64,000 bases of DNA from Prosopocoilus inquinatus (taxonomy: Eukaryota; Arthropoda; Insecta; Coleoptera; Lucanidae): the NCBI GenBank assembly GCA_036172665.1, contig CM069870.1, forward strand, positions 20,000,001 through 20,064,000, given 5' to 3'. Position numbers and translations under genes: made by a program. Of this stretch, positions 23,676 to 34,825 are shown one piece after another. The notes under the pieces are model-generated. The model searched no databases. It was not told the origin of the DNA and saw nothing but the letters and a program-made list of their open reading frames with translations. Position 1 is the first letter of the stretch, and every line of letters begins with the position of its first letter.

Positions 23676-24571
23676 TATCAATTATTTTATTTTATTTCTA
23701 AATAATAAATATAAAGTAATAAAAGTGAAAAACTGCAACTTCACCTCTCAAATTTATTAAACGTCAACATTTTACGATCACTCGTTATAATTATAAGTAT
23801 TCTATTTCTGTTTAACGGAGAAATGAAAGGTTTTCACATTTACGTAATAAACAGTAATCGGCCACCTAATCAGAAGAAGTTCGAACCATAATAAAATCGC
23901 GAATGCAATTGTTCTAACTGTAACAGCAAGAGCGACGACCATTTTTCGAAAATAAACGCTTCCTCGATGCATAAACGCGATAATTTATTTTGTCGTGGTG
24001 TGATAAATTATTAGGATTATTACCGTGTGGTAATGGCAAAAGGCTTCCCAAACTGGTCTCCTATCGCAACGATGCGAGTATTCCGGTATCGGAATAATAA
24101 TAAGAGGCAGACGGACGGACGAGCAGATGCATATAAAAACGAATGGAAAAAGAAAAAGTAAACGCCGCGTAATCGCCGAGGCAATTAATATAACACGCTG
24201 AAAACGAGAAGAAGCGTGCGGACGAGGAATAAGAAATGTCCCCTTTCTACTTAAACGCATAAAATTGAAACTGCAACGCATAATAAATCGCTGATTTAAT
24301 TTTATCGCATTCTTTGGCCAGAGTCTCCTCTCTCGTTAATGATAATGCCCGGACATTATAGCGTGGCTCACGTAGCCACTCTTCTTTGGCGTTGAAAGAA
24401 CATAACTTAGTTCCTCTTGGTTTAATTGGTCTTAACTAGTTAGTGTAGTTAACTTTTATTGTTTTATAAAATAAATACAAACAATAGATTGGTACCTGTA
24501 ATAAACAAAAACACAATAGAAAGATTTCAAAATGTTCAATGAATTGATTTGCAAATTTCCTTTTTTCTAAA
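23676..24571. other. intergenic, no gene recognised
   Basis: AT-rich sequence with a more GC-balanced purine-rich patch at 24040-24240. The 98-residue minus-strand frame there shows no domain. Confidence 0.35.
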
Positions 24572-24830
24572 CTATCCATCCAGGATGTCGCAAAGTGCAT
24601 TTTCTAAATGTTCAGCTTCAAAAGTCAATGTATCAAAACTATCAGAGTCTCGTTGCAACACATTTTAATGAGCGAGTGCGTTAATTGCTTTGAATGAAAT
24701 ACGATCTGCTGGTGCAGCATCGCAAGTAAGTTCAACAACTTGAATTTCAATTGTCACGACTGAATCCCCTCATTTATAACGCTAATTTTGCCTAAGGACT
24801 TTGAATGATAGTTTCCACAGAACAATTAAG
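24572..24830 (-). pseudogene. decayed protein-coding fragment, family not recognised
   Basis: Read on the minus strand, the segment gives a protein-like sequence: G-K-I-S-V-I-N-E-G, a frameshift, then V-T-I-E-I-Q-V-V-E-L-T-C-D-A-A-P, an in-frame TAA, and finally D-T-L-T-F-E-A-E-H-L-E-N-A-L-C-D-I-L-D-G before a TAG at 24572-24574. Its amino-acid composition is acidic and balanced, unlike the Phe/Lys-rich artefact frames elsewhere. One frameshift and one stop would have to be bridged. I do not recognise the family. It may be a transposon-derived ORF or a dead host exon. Confidence that it was once coding is moderate at best. Confidence 0.35.
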
Positions 24831-25976
24831 CCGGTGTCGCTGACCGTACTTGAGACATCCTAACTAAACAATTTTGTCAATTTAAACCAAAAATACGCGT
24901 GTTTAATGTAGTGTAAAACCAAAACTAGAAAAAAGGAACGAATTCAGAATAAAATTTTTCAAACGTGACAGTACATAATGTGTAGGTAGCATAAGTTGTC
25001 ACATTGTAAAGACCATTTAGCTTAGTTAGTTTATCTTTTATGCTCATCAACTTTCTTAGTCGGTATTATGATAATCACGATCCGAGAAGCACATCTCCAC
25101 TACGTTTAAGAGCGTTACATGTTCTTGTAAGGAGAGGTTGCTGTGCTCGATGTTTACATATTGTTACAGGAGTGACGCGCAAATAGATCTATTTTTAGTA
25201 CTAGTCACCTCATCTTACGATCTAGAATGTTATCGCAATTTCTCGTTGATTCACGATGATTCACCAGTGGAGCAGTTATAAGTTAGCAAGCGAAGTGTTC
25301 ATACCTCGAATTGTAGTAAAGTGCATTTTGTAGAAGTGCTGTTTGATAGACAAGTGTCGCAGCTCATTACTATTGTGTTTTTAATTGTTTAAAGCGACAG
25401 TTTGTAACTAAAATGTTGTGAAATTTACCGACTGTAATTTGTGAATCCCCAATTCGTAACAATATCTATTTTTGTTTAACCGCGAGCTTATAAACTGTGG
25501 TCATTTGATAAACTGCATCATAAATCATGAATCACCTTTGAATCACTTTACCGTTGTTATGTGTTAATTCCTAGTTACTTTCGGCTACCACGTGTGGTAT
25601 GTTTTGATTTAGTAAGGTGGTAACACTGCGTCCCGGAAGCGACACCGTTTGAAATCAAGGCTTTCATTGATCATGACGTTCATCGCGTCCCGGGCAGGGA
25701 CTGGCTCACCATTTTTGGCTGGTACGGGGCATCACGTTCTCTCGCTTCGGTGTACATTCTATCGTTTAACACGATAAGGTGAACACACATTTTTGTGTAT
25801 TAGGTGAATTGGTGTAAGTTGAGTTGCAAAATTCTACAGAACAGTGTACCTGGAATTAAACAAGCCCTGCATGTTATCTGGTATGCTTCTGTGCAAATTC
25901 CTCCGAGCGAATTATCCGGATCTGCAATAAAAATCTGAGGTAATTGGGCTGAGATGTAGCGCTTTGTAATAATTAA
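24831..25976. other. intergenic, no gene recognised
   Basis: No supported ORF or transposon end. The 25620-25760 patch is GC-balanced, with a CGTCCCGG motif repeated at 25631 and 25687. Nothing else is assignable. Confidence 0.35.
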
Positions 25977-26150
25977 TTTCTTTGTTTTGATAGAGGAATC
26001 CGCTTCTAGTTCTGTCTCTAGTTCTGCTTCCAGTTCCGTTTGTATTCCCATTTTCTGTTTTCGCTTCTACGTTTGAATACCGTGAGCGTTTCACCTTCTT
26101 CGAGGTCGCGTCTACGACGTACCTGCTCGACATCATCGAGGTACGAGCTT
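25977..26150 (-). repeat. dispersed repeat family Y, copy at 26.0 kb
   Basis: TTTCTTTGTTTTGATAGAGG with ATCCGCTTCTAG matches 10730-10770. The downstream GAATACCGTGAGCGTTTCAC box matches 10785-10805. The two overlapping minus-strand frames (83 and 74 residues), with Glu/Thr/Arg repeats, derive from a short internal repetition of TCTAGTTCTG, so I do not treat them as genes. Confidence 0.65.
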
Positions 26151-28694
26151 GATATGATTGCAGTGACCGAAGTTTGATACATTCCGGAGAGAGGGCGTCA
26201 AACTGCTAACATTTGTTAGACATTTGACCGTAAACATCACGTGACCATATCGATCGAGAACCTCGTGCATTCCCTGTTTTCTAATTGACGCAATTTTAAT
26301 TGTTTATGAATCTCTTTGATTTTTCACGTTTTTAAACCAAGATTAATTTAAGGTATTTAAGATAATTTAAGGTAAGATGATCAATTTGTTGAAGTGGTCG
26401 GAATCTAAATATATTTTTTACCAACACTTTTGTGTAGAAATAAAAAGGACTGTACGAATTTGCCCCCCCCTCCCCCGTCTTTTATTTATTAAATTAAGGT
26501 AGACTGCATTACCATTTCACGTTATTGTGAAGGTCAGGACTAAATCTAATTGGTATTATTCACTATTTAAGTTGAGTATCGTACCGAGAACGAATTATTT
26601 AGATTATTTTAGGCCGCCCTTAAGGTTAGTAACGCGCTTATTGTTGTTATATTACAATTTCGTGTGCGTAAATATATTCATTTTTTAGTGCCTTTGGGGG
26701 TTTTGGGGCGTCTAAAAACCTGTCTTGGGCGTTCGGGTGTTAAGATATCTCCTAAAAGTGTTCGATTTTCAGCGCACATTGTGAATCCTTGGGAATCGGT
26801 TTCGCAATGCGCATATCAGCTGGGGTTTCTCACTGGCGCCCTAATTGTTTGTAAACCCATACCATTCTCCTTCAGAGACTAGCTCGGGACAGCTCATTGA
26901 CAACACAGCGCACCTTGCGATAAGTGACCAGGAGTTAACGTAATTGTAATAAGGTGGTAGCATCGTAATACAAAGTTTAACTTCGTTATTTTTAGCTTAT
27001 AAATGTTTATAAAGCATTTTTATGCTTTATTAAACTCTTATAAATATTTGTAAAGCATTCTTGGTTACTTGGGTAAAGACGCGAGCCAGCCGACATTCAA
27101 TAATATGGAAGAGGTTTCTTTATTGCGAATTCTCATCATGACACAAGTGGACCTTAAGTATCAAGCCTCATTCTTTATCCTAAAAAATTATATAATTATA
27201 ATTAATTATATCTTATCTTATCTTATATGCAAAAGATGATGCAATTATTTCTTAAAATTAGAAACTCGCGTTTGGAAAAATCATTTTCTAAATTAGTTTG
27301 ACTTTCGGCTTTTACACAATATTCAATACGCGTATTTTAATGTGCAGTTGCAGTACGCAGGTGCGGTTATTGGCACGGGTTTAGCAAGCAAGGATTGACG
27401 GACGAGTGATCCGCTTACGTCGCAAATTTAGGCCTAGGTTAAAAAGCGTAAGGAATTTCCAATAAGGGAATCCATGTCATTAAACCTTACTTACGCTGCA
27501 TCGGCGCATTTTATTTTTATTATAAAGTAATTAACGCGTTCGCTCTGGCGCAAGGAGACGAGGTAATGTAGACCTTAAACTTACTATTACTTTAGTTCGC
27601 TTATGTTCTGCCCTGTAAGCGAGTACTCGACATAATGGTTTTCGAAAATTTCTTGGTTACACATTTCCTTGAACTCCAAGCTTTTTCAAGAGCTTGTACT
27701 TGGCTTTCGATAATAAAACGTCTACCAGTGGAAATTTCGCTTTGCAATAATCGACCCTGCAAAGTTTCTATCGTATTTTCCGCACTCGATGAACAGACGG
27801 CGCGAGAATCCATCATCAAAGAAGCGATACCGGTTTACGTTTCGTTCGTCTCCAGAAGAATAGCATCAATTAGCACTGGATACATTACTTTGTATTTCCA
27901 TTAGCGACGTTTCGCACGCACGTTAATATTATGTATGTAAGTGTATACCTACAGGGAAAAATGCCGGCATCCTAAGGCATTCGCAGAAATCCCCGCCGTG
28001 CCGCAAAGATCACTGCAAGATAAGGCATTGCAAGACGTAAGCGCTTTTTCCTTATCGGCGCTTAGAAACGTACAAAGGATCATCAGGAAATGATTCATCG
28101 GAACGTGAAATTTTTGTAATTCGCAGCAGAATTATATGAATTACCATATGGGAGACGGAAATTAAGTGTTATTTTTGTCGGGCGTGACTTAATGGACTTT
28201 AAATCAATCGGGTATTCTTTTTTGGAACTTAAGACAATTTAGATTTCAATCCTTGATTACAATCTGGAACGTATTATAAAGTTTATGATTGACTGACTGA
28301 CTACCTCACAGTATCTTCATCTCGTTCTTCTTTTACATGACGTTAAAATAACATACTTTAAGTGCATGCACTGCAGGTGCTTTGAATAAATTAAAAGAAA
28401 AAAAAACATGATTTCAGAAAAATTAACAACGAGGGCTAACCCTATTCATCAGGTAAAACCTATTTATGCGTTTTCTTACATTAACGCCTACGTTATAGTT
28501 TATGCTCCGGTGCATGCGAACCCTTTTTCCAGAACTACTCCCCGTTAGACGTCGCGACCGTTCAAACCGTTTAGTTTATTTCTGTCCCTGAAGCGCGGCC
28601 AGCGGAAACTTTCCATTAATTTTCTGCGTACTTTGCGTTTTGGTTTCGCAAAGAAATTTTGCAAGCTGAGCAAGAACTAAACGTTATATTTATC
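26151..28694. other. intergenic; one weak minus-strand ORF
   Basis: The minus-strand frame 27601-27828 (about 76 codons between stops) has a balanced, helix-prone composition (for example E-N-T-I-E-T-L-Q-G-R-L-L-Q). It has no ATG-proximal context or domain that I recognise, so it is not called as a gene. A C-run lies near 26463 and short TTATC repeats near 27210. The rest is unassigned. Confidence 0.35.
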
Positions 28695-28808
28695 TTAGAA
28701 AAATTTTGTGCAAATCGTTTTTGATTGCAGTGAGAACCTCGAGCAGCTTCTGGACAGCTGCTCGAGGTTCTCACTGCAATCAAAAACGATTTGCACAAAA
28801 TTTTCTAA
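28695..28808. repeat. near-perfect hairpin, 53 bp stem and 7 nt loop
   Basis: The left arm 28695-28748 and right arm 28756-28808 are reverse complements with a single extra A in the left arm; the loop is TCTGGAC. The stem centre is GAACCTCGAGCAGCT. Such identity in a decayed region means recent origin or active maintenance. If transcribed it would give a long double-stranded RNA hairpin, more perfect than usual microRNA precursors and closer to hpRNA/endo-siRNA sources. A small palindromic transposon is equally possible. The boxes around GATTGCAGT recur, degenerate, at 30953-31050. Confidence 0.95.
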
Positions 28809-28986
28809 AATCTTTCATTATGCTTTGACAGCAAGCATGGCCGCCTTGCATGGGGGACTCATTAGGAGCAAATCCCGCTTCAATTTGTCTATCCTACTGC
28901 AATGTTAGGTCAAAAAGCGATAGTAAGATGTCGCTATTTTATATGTTATATTTATCTTTAGTGTGACTTAGTAGCAGACTGTCATT
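28809..28986. other. spacer between hairpin and hAT-like element
   Basis: No feature recognised beyond ordinary AT-rich sequence. Confidence 0.4.
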
Positions 28987-31241
28987 ATCTAGAGCAGGTG
29001 TTTCCAACCTTTCTTTAGCTTTGACCCCTAAGAAGAGAAAAAAGTTTCCATCGAGCCCTTCCTTACCCCACTTGAAACTTGATCAGCTTTATGTTTCCAA
29101 ACGGAAACTCTGTTCAACTACCATTTATCTGACTTCATCTTTGTGACTATCTTTAGCATTTGACCCCTAAGAAGAAAACAAAGTTTGCATCAGCCTTTCC
29201 TTGCTCCACTTGAAACTTCATCGGCTTTATGCTTCCAAAAAGAGATGCTGTTCAACTATCATTCATCTGACTCTCAAGAAATGTTGTAATGAAGTGTATT
29301 AAGCGACATCTTTGAGCCAATTGAATCGATGAGTGCATAATGGTGTTCAGTCCAAATTTACTCTGTTCAGAAAACGACAAATAACTTTCCCTAGATTTTT
29401 ATTTTAAGTTATTATTGACTTCAGGAGGCTTCATTTATCCTTATCTGAACGAATTTTCAGCCAATAATTCACTTAAAATAACAATCTATAAAGTTATTTC
29501 TTGTTTTCTCAACGCTGTAAATTTGGACTGAACACCATTATGCACTCATCGACTCAATTAAGAAATCAATTATGTTTTCTTAGTAAAAGTTGCCGTTTCA
29601 GTTATTATAACTTTGTACTACTTTTTTTCAGTTCAGGTTGGTTTAAAATTATCCGACTGCTAAAAATAAGCGCACCAATGGAACTATTGGAAGCGCCATC
29701 TGTCGGGCGAAAATTAATTTAATCGAAAATCGATAATACCGTTTCGTTTTTATATTCACCATAAACACAATTTTCTTGTTTTGTGCTTTCTTATCAAATC
29801 GCAAATATAAAATCTACGACGTAGAAGACCTTCAGAATGCCATCTGCTGTTCAAAAGTGAAAACTGGAGCATCTTTTAGTGAACACTAGCCTAATCTGCC
29901 AATTAATTAAGAATTTAATTTAATTATGTTTTCTTAATAAAATTGTTGGTTGTTATAACTTTGTACTATTTATCCGTCCTGATTGCTAAAATTAAGCGCG
30001 TTATATTGAACTATTTGAAGCGCCACCTATCGTCCTGAAATGATAACTAGTTTAATCGAATATCTATAATACTGTTTCGACTTTAAGCTCATTTTTTTTA
30101 AAGTTAAATCGCAAATATGAAATCTACGTACGTAGAAGACCTTCAGAACGCTAACACCATCTGTTGTTCAGAAGTGAAAACTAGCCTAATATTTAAACCA
30201 ATTAAGAAATTAATTTAATTATGTTTACTCAGTAAAATTGTTGGTTATTAAATATAACTTTGTATTATTATTTTCGGGTTGGTTACAAATTATCTGACTG
30301 CTAAAAATAACCGCGTCGTATTGAACTGTTTGAAGCGCAATCTGTCTTTCTAAAGTGAAAACTATTCCAATACTAATTTAATCGAATGTCGATACAATTT
30401 CGTCTTTATACGCTCGGTAGACACATTTTTCTTTTCTAATTAAATCGAAAATATAAAATCGACAATCTTAAGAGACCTTCAGAGCGCCATCTGTTGTCCG
30501 AAATCGAAAACTATTTTAATAGAATTTCCTCCGAGAGAATTTCGTTTTCATGCCTACGCGACGCAACGTGTTCAGCAAAATCGCCGACTTCTTCTTTCCG
30601 CGACGATTTAATTTCGAAATTACATAAAAAAAATCATCTCCAGGTTGGGAATTGTTCTCAAAACGTCACTTCTTGATTCAAACAAAAAAAAAAAAAAGAA
30701 AACGATCGATCTCTGTCGAATTTTCTATACAGCAATTTCGTCTTCTAACTTTTAAATTAAATGGCAAAAAATTGAAAATGTAAAATCGTGGTGCGGGATG
30801 TGAAACTAATGTGGGCTAAATGTGGGATTATTCAAAGCGCCATTTTTGGACCAAACTAAAAACTATATTGATTACAGTTTAGGTTAGTTTTTGACGAAAA
30901 CTGTTGTCGACCAGAACACTCGACTTCGAAAGAACCCGGATTTCGATTGCAGTCGACTTCAAGAGCTACCCTCTTGCTGAGAAAGTCCCATAAGGCCAAA
31001 ACAGCTGTCCAGGGAATGCTCGAGAAATCCACTGCAATCGACTTGCAATTAATTGAAAGTTAACTAATTTTAGAAAGAATTAACATTCTCAACCATTTGT
31101 CTAAAGTTATAATTTATTCGACTTCCAAACTTCCAATCAACTACCGATAGTTCATCGACCCCCATCGGTCCATCGACTTTAAAGGTTTCATCAACCCCTT
31201 GTGGGTTAGTGTCGACCTCGTTGAGAACTCCTGATCTAGGA
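28987..31241. mobile_element. hAT-like element, ~2.24 kb, non-autonomous, with flanking duplications
   Basis: The left end at 28995 is CAGGTGTTTCCAACC. The right end at 31233, read on the minus strand, is CAGGAGTTCTCAACG. Both are followed by the CGACC/GACCCC-type subterminal motif usual for this group. The 8 bp outside are ATCTAGAG (28987-28994) and ATCTAGGA (31234-31241), near-identical and of the length hAT elements generate. Inside are a two-copy ~140 bp duplication (29011 and 29150), three ~300-345 bp tandem units (from about 29561, 29910 and 30204) carrying GCGCCATCTGT-type boxes, and a degenerate hairpin (30953-31050). No transposase frame is present. Confidence 0.75.
29561..30490. repeat. 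tandem units of ~300-345 bp inside the hAT-like element
   Basis: TTAATTATGTTTTCTTARTA recurs at about 29567, 29921 and 30215. Each copy is followed by an ATAACTTTGTA box, a CTGCTAAAAATAA box, an AGCGCCATCTGT-like box and a GTAGAAGACCTTCAGA-like box. The units are moderately diverged. Confidence 0.85.
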
Positions 31242-31284
31242 GTGTTACAAGAAATACCGTGCTGTATGATATTTTAAGGTTACT

Positions 31285-31960
31285 TTGAGTATCCTACTTC
31301 TTGTAACGTTAGAGTTTGAAAACCGCTTTTCAGGAAACACCCTGTATGTGGAGTTTGCATCGCATTTATCTTTGACGACGCAATTGTTTGGAACGCGTCA
31401 TGCAGCGCCTTTAGCGTTTGCTTTTACTGCGATAAAAACAGGTTTTTTGTCATCGTCATCTCCGTCGCAAATTTAATTGGATTTTTATAACGCGAAAGGT
31501 TTCACGCTTTGCTTTATTATCATGGTGCAACTAAGAGAGTTTCTTGCATACTTTTAGAATACACTAGCCCCATAAATCATCGCACAATTCTCGCTGCGTC
31601 GGCATTTATTTTATTGCCTTAAATAAACTATATCGTCCGGAGTTTCTAATTTTAAGAAATAATTGCATCATCTTTTGCATCTTTTCTGTGAGAACCGATC
31701 GAATTGTTTAGTCTACACGTTTAAACAGTCATAAATCTCCGACGTCGTTTGATTTTTTTTGCGTTGTAAGATCCTGAGAATTACGGTTTTTTGATACGTG
31801 TGTTATTTCGACGGAAAGATTAAATTGCGTTCACATTTGACATTTCCTGATATTATGATTCTTACAAACCCTTCCTTCGTACAATAGGGATAAGACCAGT
31901 TTCGGATTTATTAATTTACGACGTGCCAGTTTTTTGTGAGTTGATATTTTGACGTTTTTG
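31285..31960. repeat. R525-related repeat, dispersed copy
   Basis: This copy has the same order of boxes as the 21.5-23.2 kb cluster: an AAACCGCTTTTCAGGAAACA box, ATCGTCCGGAGTTTCTA, TTATTTCGACGGAAAGATTA, then CCCTTCCTTCGTACAATAGG and TTATTAATTTACGACGT. It starts just after the hAT-like element, whose insertion may have occurred beside it. A partial match to the AAAGCGGTTTT box also occurs on the opposite strand near 60123. Confidence 0.85.
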
Positions 31961-33375
31961 CGTTCACACTTGACCTTTCATGCCGTTTCAATCTTCTTTA
32001 CATCAGATTTCACTCGATTGGGTCTTGATGCTATCACGTTGGTTTCGATTCGTGGCTTACATCACTTCGAAAGGGAGTGCGGACGGTTTTGGCTTTATTA
32101 ATTTGCCTTGCCTGAAACACGCAGAGACTTTGTGATATTCCAGGACACGGTGGTGTGTTTCGTGTGGGACTATGGCCCTGTGACTGACTGCCTACATTCC
32201 GTGGTGAACAAGCAAAGAATGCATGTTTAGGTATCGGCAGAACCTCAGGGAGGTTTCCTGCAATTGTACGACTTCGGTGGGAGTTAATCTGGTGTCCTGG
32301 TGGATCAGAAACTCGTTAGAGATTGTCCCAGCTTGTCCCCTTTATTACGGACAAGTATGTTTGCGACTGTTGCTTTCTCTTTTCGTGCTAATTAGTATTG
32401 TCAAATTTTCCTTCGTTTATAAGATTTTCGGTGACGGCCTATTTTCAGGGCCGGCTCATTATGGTATAGGTTTTATTTTTGGTTTGGCTTTTATTGCTAG
32501 GTTTTATTTTTTTATGGAGTTTTTAATTCATTTTCATTGCGATGCGACTTACTACGTAAATTAAATAATTTAAGATCTAGAGCCAAATCTTGCGTATAAA
32601 ACAGAGTAATGTATAGTATTCCCATTTTAAAATGGTTTTTATGGCAGGGTAATAGTGATTGTTGTAAGTACCGGGGGGGTTTACCTGGATGCTGAAGGCT
32701 TTATTATAAATCCTTTCCATGCTGATTGTAATTCCAATTAACCTCAGTAAATAGGCGTAGACTATAAAAACAAATTAAAAATGAGAATACTAAAAGTAAA
32801 ACCTTTATAAATATTTTCAAAATCACGTCTTTAACTTACAATTACCTCTAGAGACAGCTCATACTTCAATAATTGAATTAATAAACAATAAACTCTACAT
32901 TACAAAACGAATATATCTTAATTATTGTTGAAGAGCGCACCATAAATTGAGCAGCTTTGTCGGTTTTGCAAGTGATATTTTCAACCTGTCGCTCGTTTTC
33001 TTTCTTTGCGATGCAAAACGCGAGCGCAGATTTTATCAGAGTTATGAATATGAACAGCGAATACAGGGGGGTTTATAATTTGAACGTCTCATTTCGCGAA
33101 AGCCCATTCTAACCCTGCCATCGTAAACTGCAGAACAATGGTCCTGCGCTTGTAATTATTGCCGCATTTAACTGGATGATCTAAGATACGCAATAATATT
33201 ACGATAAATCTGTTTGCATGCTGTGACGTTTATTTTCCGCGCGCTTTATTAACGTCATGCACAGTCGTGCTTTTTAGTAATGTCTCCGCAATAAAATTTT
33301 AAGTCGCTAGCTAAAGGGTGAATTTATTTCTTGTTGTTGCTTACTCGTTTGCTACTCTACACCCTGCCACTGATA
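31961..33375. other. intergenic, no gene recognised
   Basis: The 113-residue frame at 32223-32564 is hydrophobic and T-rich at its end, has no recognisable domain and is not called. The beginning still carries decayed R525 boxes (near 32058-32110). Confidence 0.35.
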
Positions 33376-33494
33376 TACTACGATGCACGCTCAACTTAAA
33401 TGACACTCCTGTATGCGTACCACACCCTTAAGAACATTCAGCGTAAGGGTTACGAAACTGTCAAATGGTATCATTTAAGTTGAGCGTCGTAGTA
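33376..33494. mobile_element. small TIR element (119 bp MITE)
   Basis: TACTACGATGCACGCTCAAC begins the left arm and continues TTAAATGA. The right arm is its complement, ending GTCGTAGTA. The arms are about 28 bp with only small gaps. The ends abut TA, compatible with a TA target site. A related single arm (TTTAAGTTGAGTATCGTA) lies near 26569. Confidence 0.85.
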
Positions 33495-34412
33495 CATATT
33501 ATAGTGATCATTCGCAGGAGAGACATTAATAAGAAGCACGAGTGTACCTTGTTTTAATTTCGCAATCTTACAATGAGATGTGAGCAGAGCAGAGAATCAT
33601 TTCGTTTTAACTAGAAACAGCTTAACGGGGTTTGGTTTAACTAATATGCAAGTCTGTAACTGTGAAACGAGCGATTTCATCTTTTAATAATATTGGCCAG
33701 ATAATATCCTGCACGTTAAATCGGAGCTTTCGCTTTTTTAATTCGCCTCATTCCTTAATAGATTACAATAACAGTAATAAATCAAGTCACATGTGCTTTG
33801 TACCGCAATTGCATATCATGAATTGCTAGCAGACTACTATTAATCACTTAGGTACTTAATAAAAATAAAAAAGGGATAATACTGTATTAAGAAAGAATTT
33901 TACTGACGTTATCACCAAGTAGCCTTCATAAAGTATTTACGGTCGAAAGCAAAAAAAAAAAAAATAGTAGACAATTACGATTTCTTTTCTCTTGCTAGCA
34001 TCTGAATTAATTTACTTTATCTCCTGAATAATTAACGAAAACGGTAGCAAATTAACGCTGAAGAAGACAATCAGATGTTCCGAGCTAGTTCTCAGAAGCA
34101 GACGGGCGAGGTCAAAGATTAAGGGCGCCAGGAGAAGTGACCCTGGCTGATTTCTACGCCACAGCGGAACCGTCCTCCAAGGATCACAGCGTGCGCCAAA
34201 ATTTCGAAAAACTCCTAGGATAATAATCAGATCATACTTAAAACTTATATTAAAACAAAAGATAAACAACATGACAGTGCAAAAGACAACGGCGCAATAG
34301 GTCTGATCCTAACAAATCACGCGTACGAGGCGTTGAAAATGTGTGACTTGAATACTTACGTAAACTTCAATAATACTCAATATTATTCTTCACAAAATGT
34401 GATACGGTAGTT
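33495..34412. other. intergenic, no gene recognised
   Basis: AT-rich, with an A-run near 33951. The 86-residue minus-strand frame at 34012-34272 covers a more GC-balanced patch but shows no family signature. Confidence 0.35.
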
Positions 34413-34825
34413 TATCAGACTTAAATATAACGCAAACTTAAATCAAATACAAACACAAATGCCGGTATATCTGCGTTACATACAAACATGTGTTAAATAC
34501 GTAACATAAGGTGCTTTCTTTCGCTCACAAAATCGTGATCCAAACGTGTTTTGATTCAAAAACAAGCACTCTTTTCTTTGAATCTATTTTTAAAACTTAT
34601 TTGGATTGAATTATGGTTATTTACAAATGAACTGTCAATCAAAAATTCAAGTCAAATGTTTTGTTACTACGAAATTCAGGTTCAAACTATTCGAAATACG
34701 ATTCAAACTTTTAAGCGAAAGAAAGCAACTGTTATTAAAATAATACGTTACGTTTGGCGAAGGTTATAAGGGTTGCTCGCACGTAGATGTGAAACGCTAC
34801 ACAGCTGTCACGTATAGGGTTGCCA
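34413..34825 (+). repeat. left member of a ~200 bp direct repeat pair flanking an A-rich array
   Basis: It starts TATCAGACTTAAATATAACG like the partner at 36527. Both then share a GCCGGTATA..CTGCGTTACATACAAACATG block, and both finish with an AATAATACGTTA block and a GGCGAAGGTTATRAGGG-like block. Without the inserted MITE this copy would be about 191 bp. The pair could be degenerate LTRs or the edges of a segmental duplication. I see no primer-binding site next to it. Confidence 0.85.
34510..34731. mobile_element. 222 bp TIR element inserted in the left direct repeat
   Basis: The ends carry TGCTTTCTTTCGCT (34512-34525) and its perfect complement (34714-34727). The partner repeat at 36527-36731 lacks exactly this stretch and reads straight through AACATAATTAAAATAA, giving a natural empty site. 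That shows this is an insertion and defines its borders to within a few bases. Confidence 0.9.

Noticed and set aside
27601..27904. Minus-strand 72-residue and plus-strand 89-residue frames with balanced composition
   Set aside because: The minus frame starts with TTG, is only about 76 codons stop to stop, and shows no recognised domain or splice context; not enough for a gene call.
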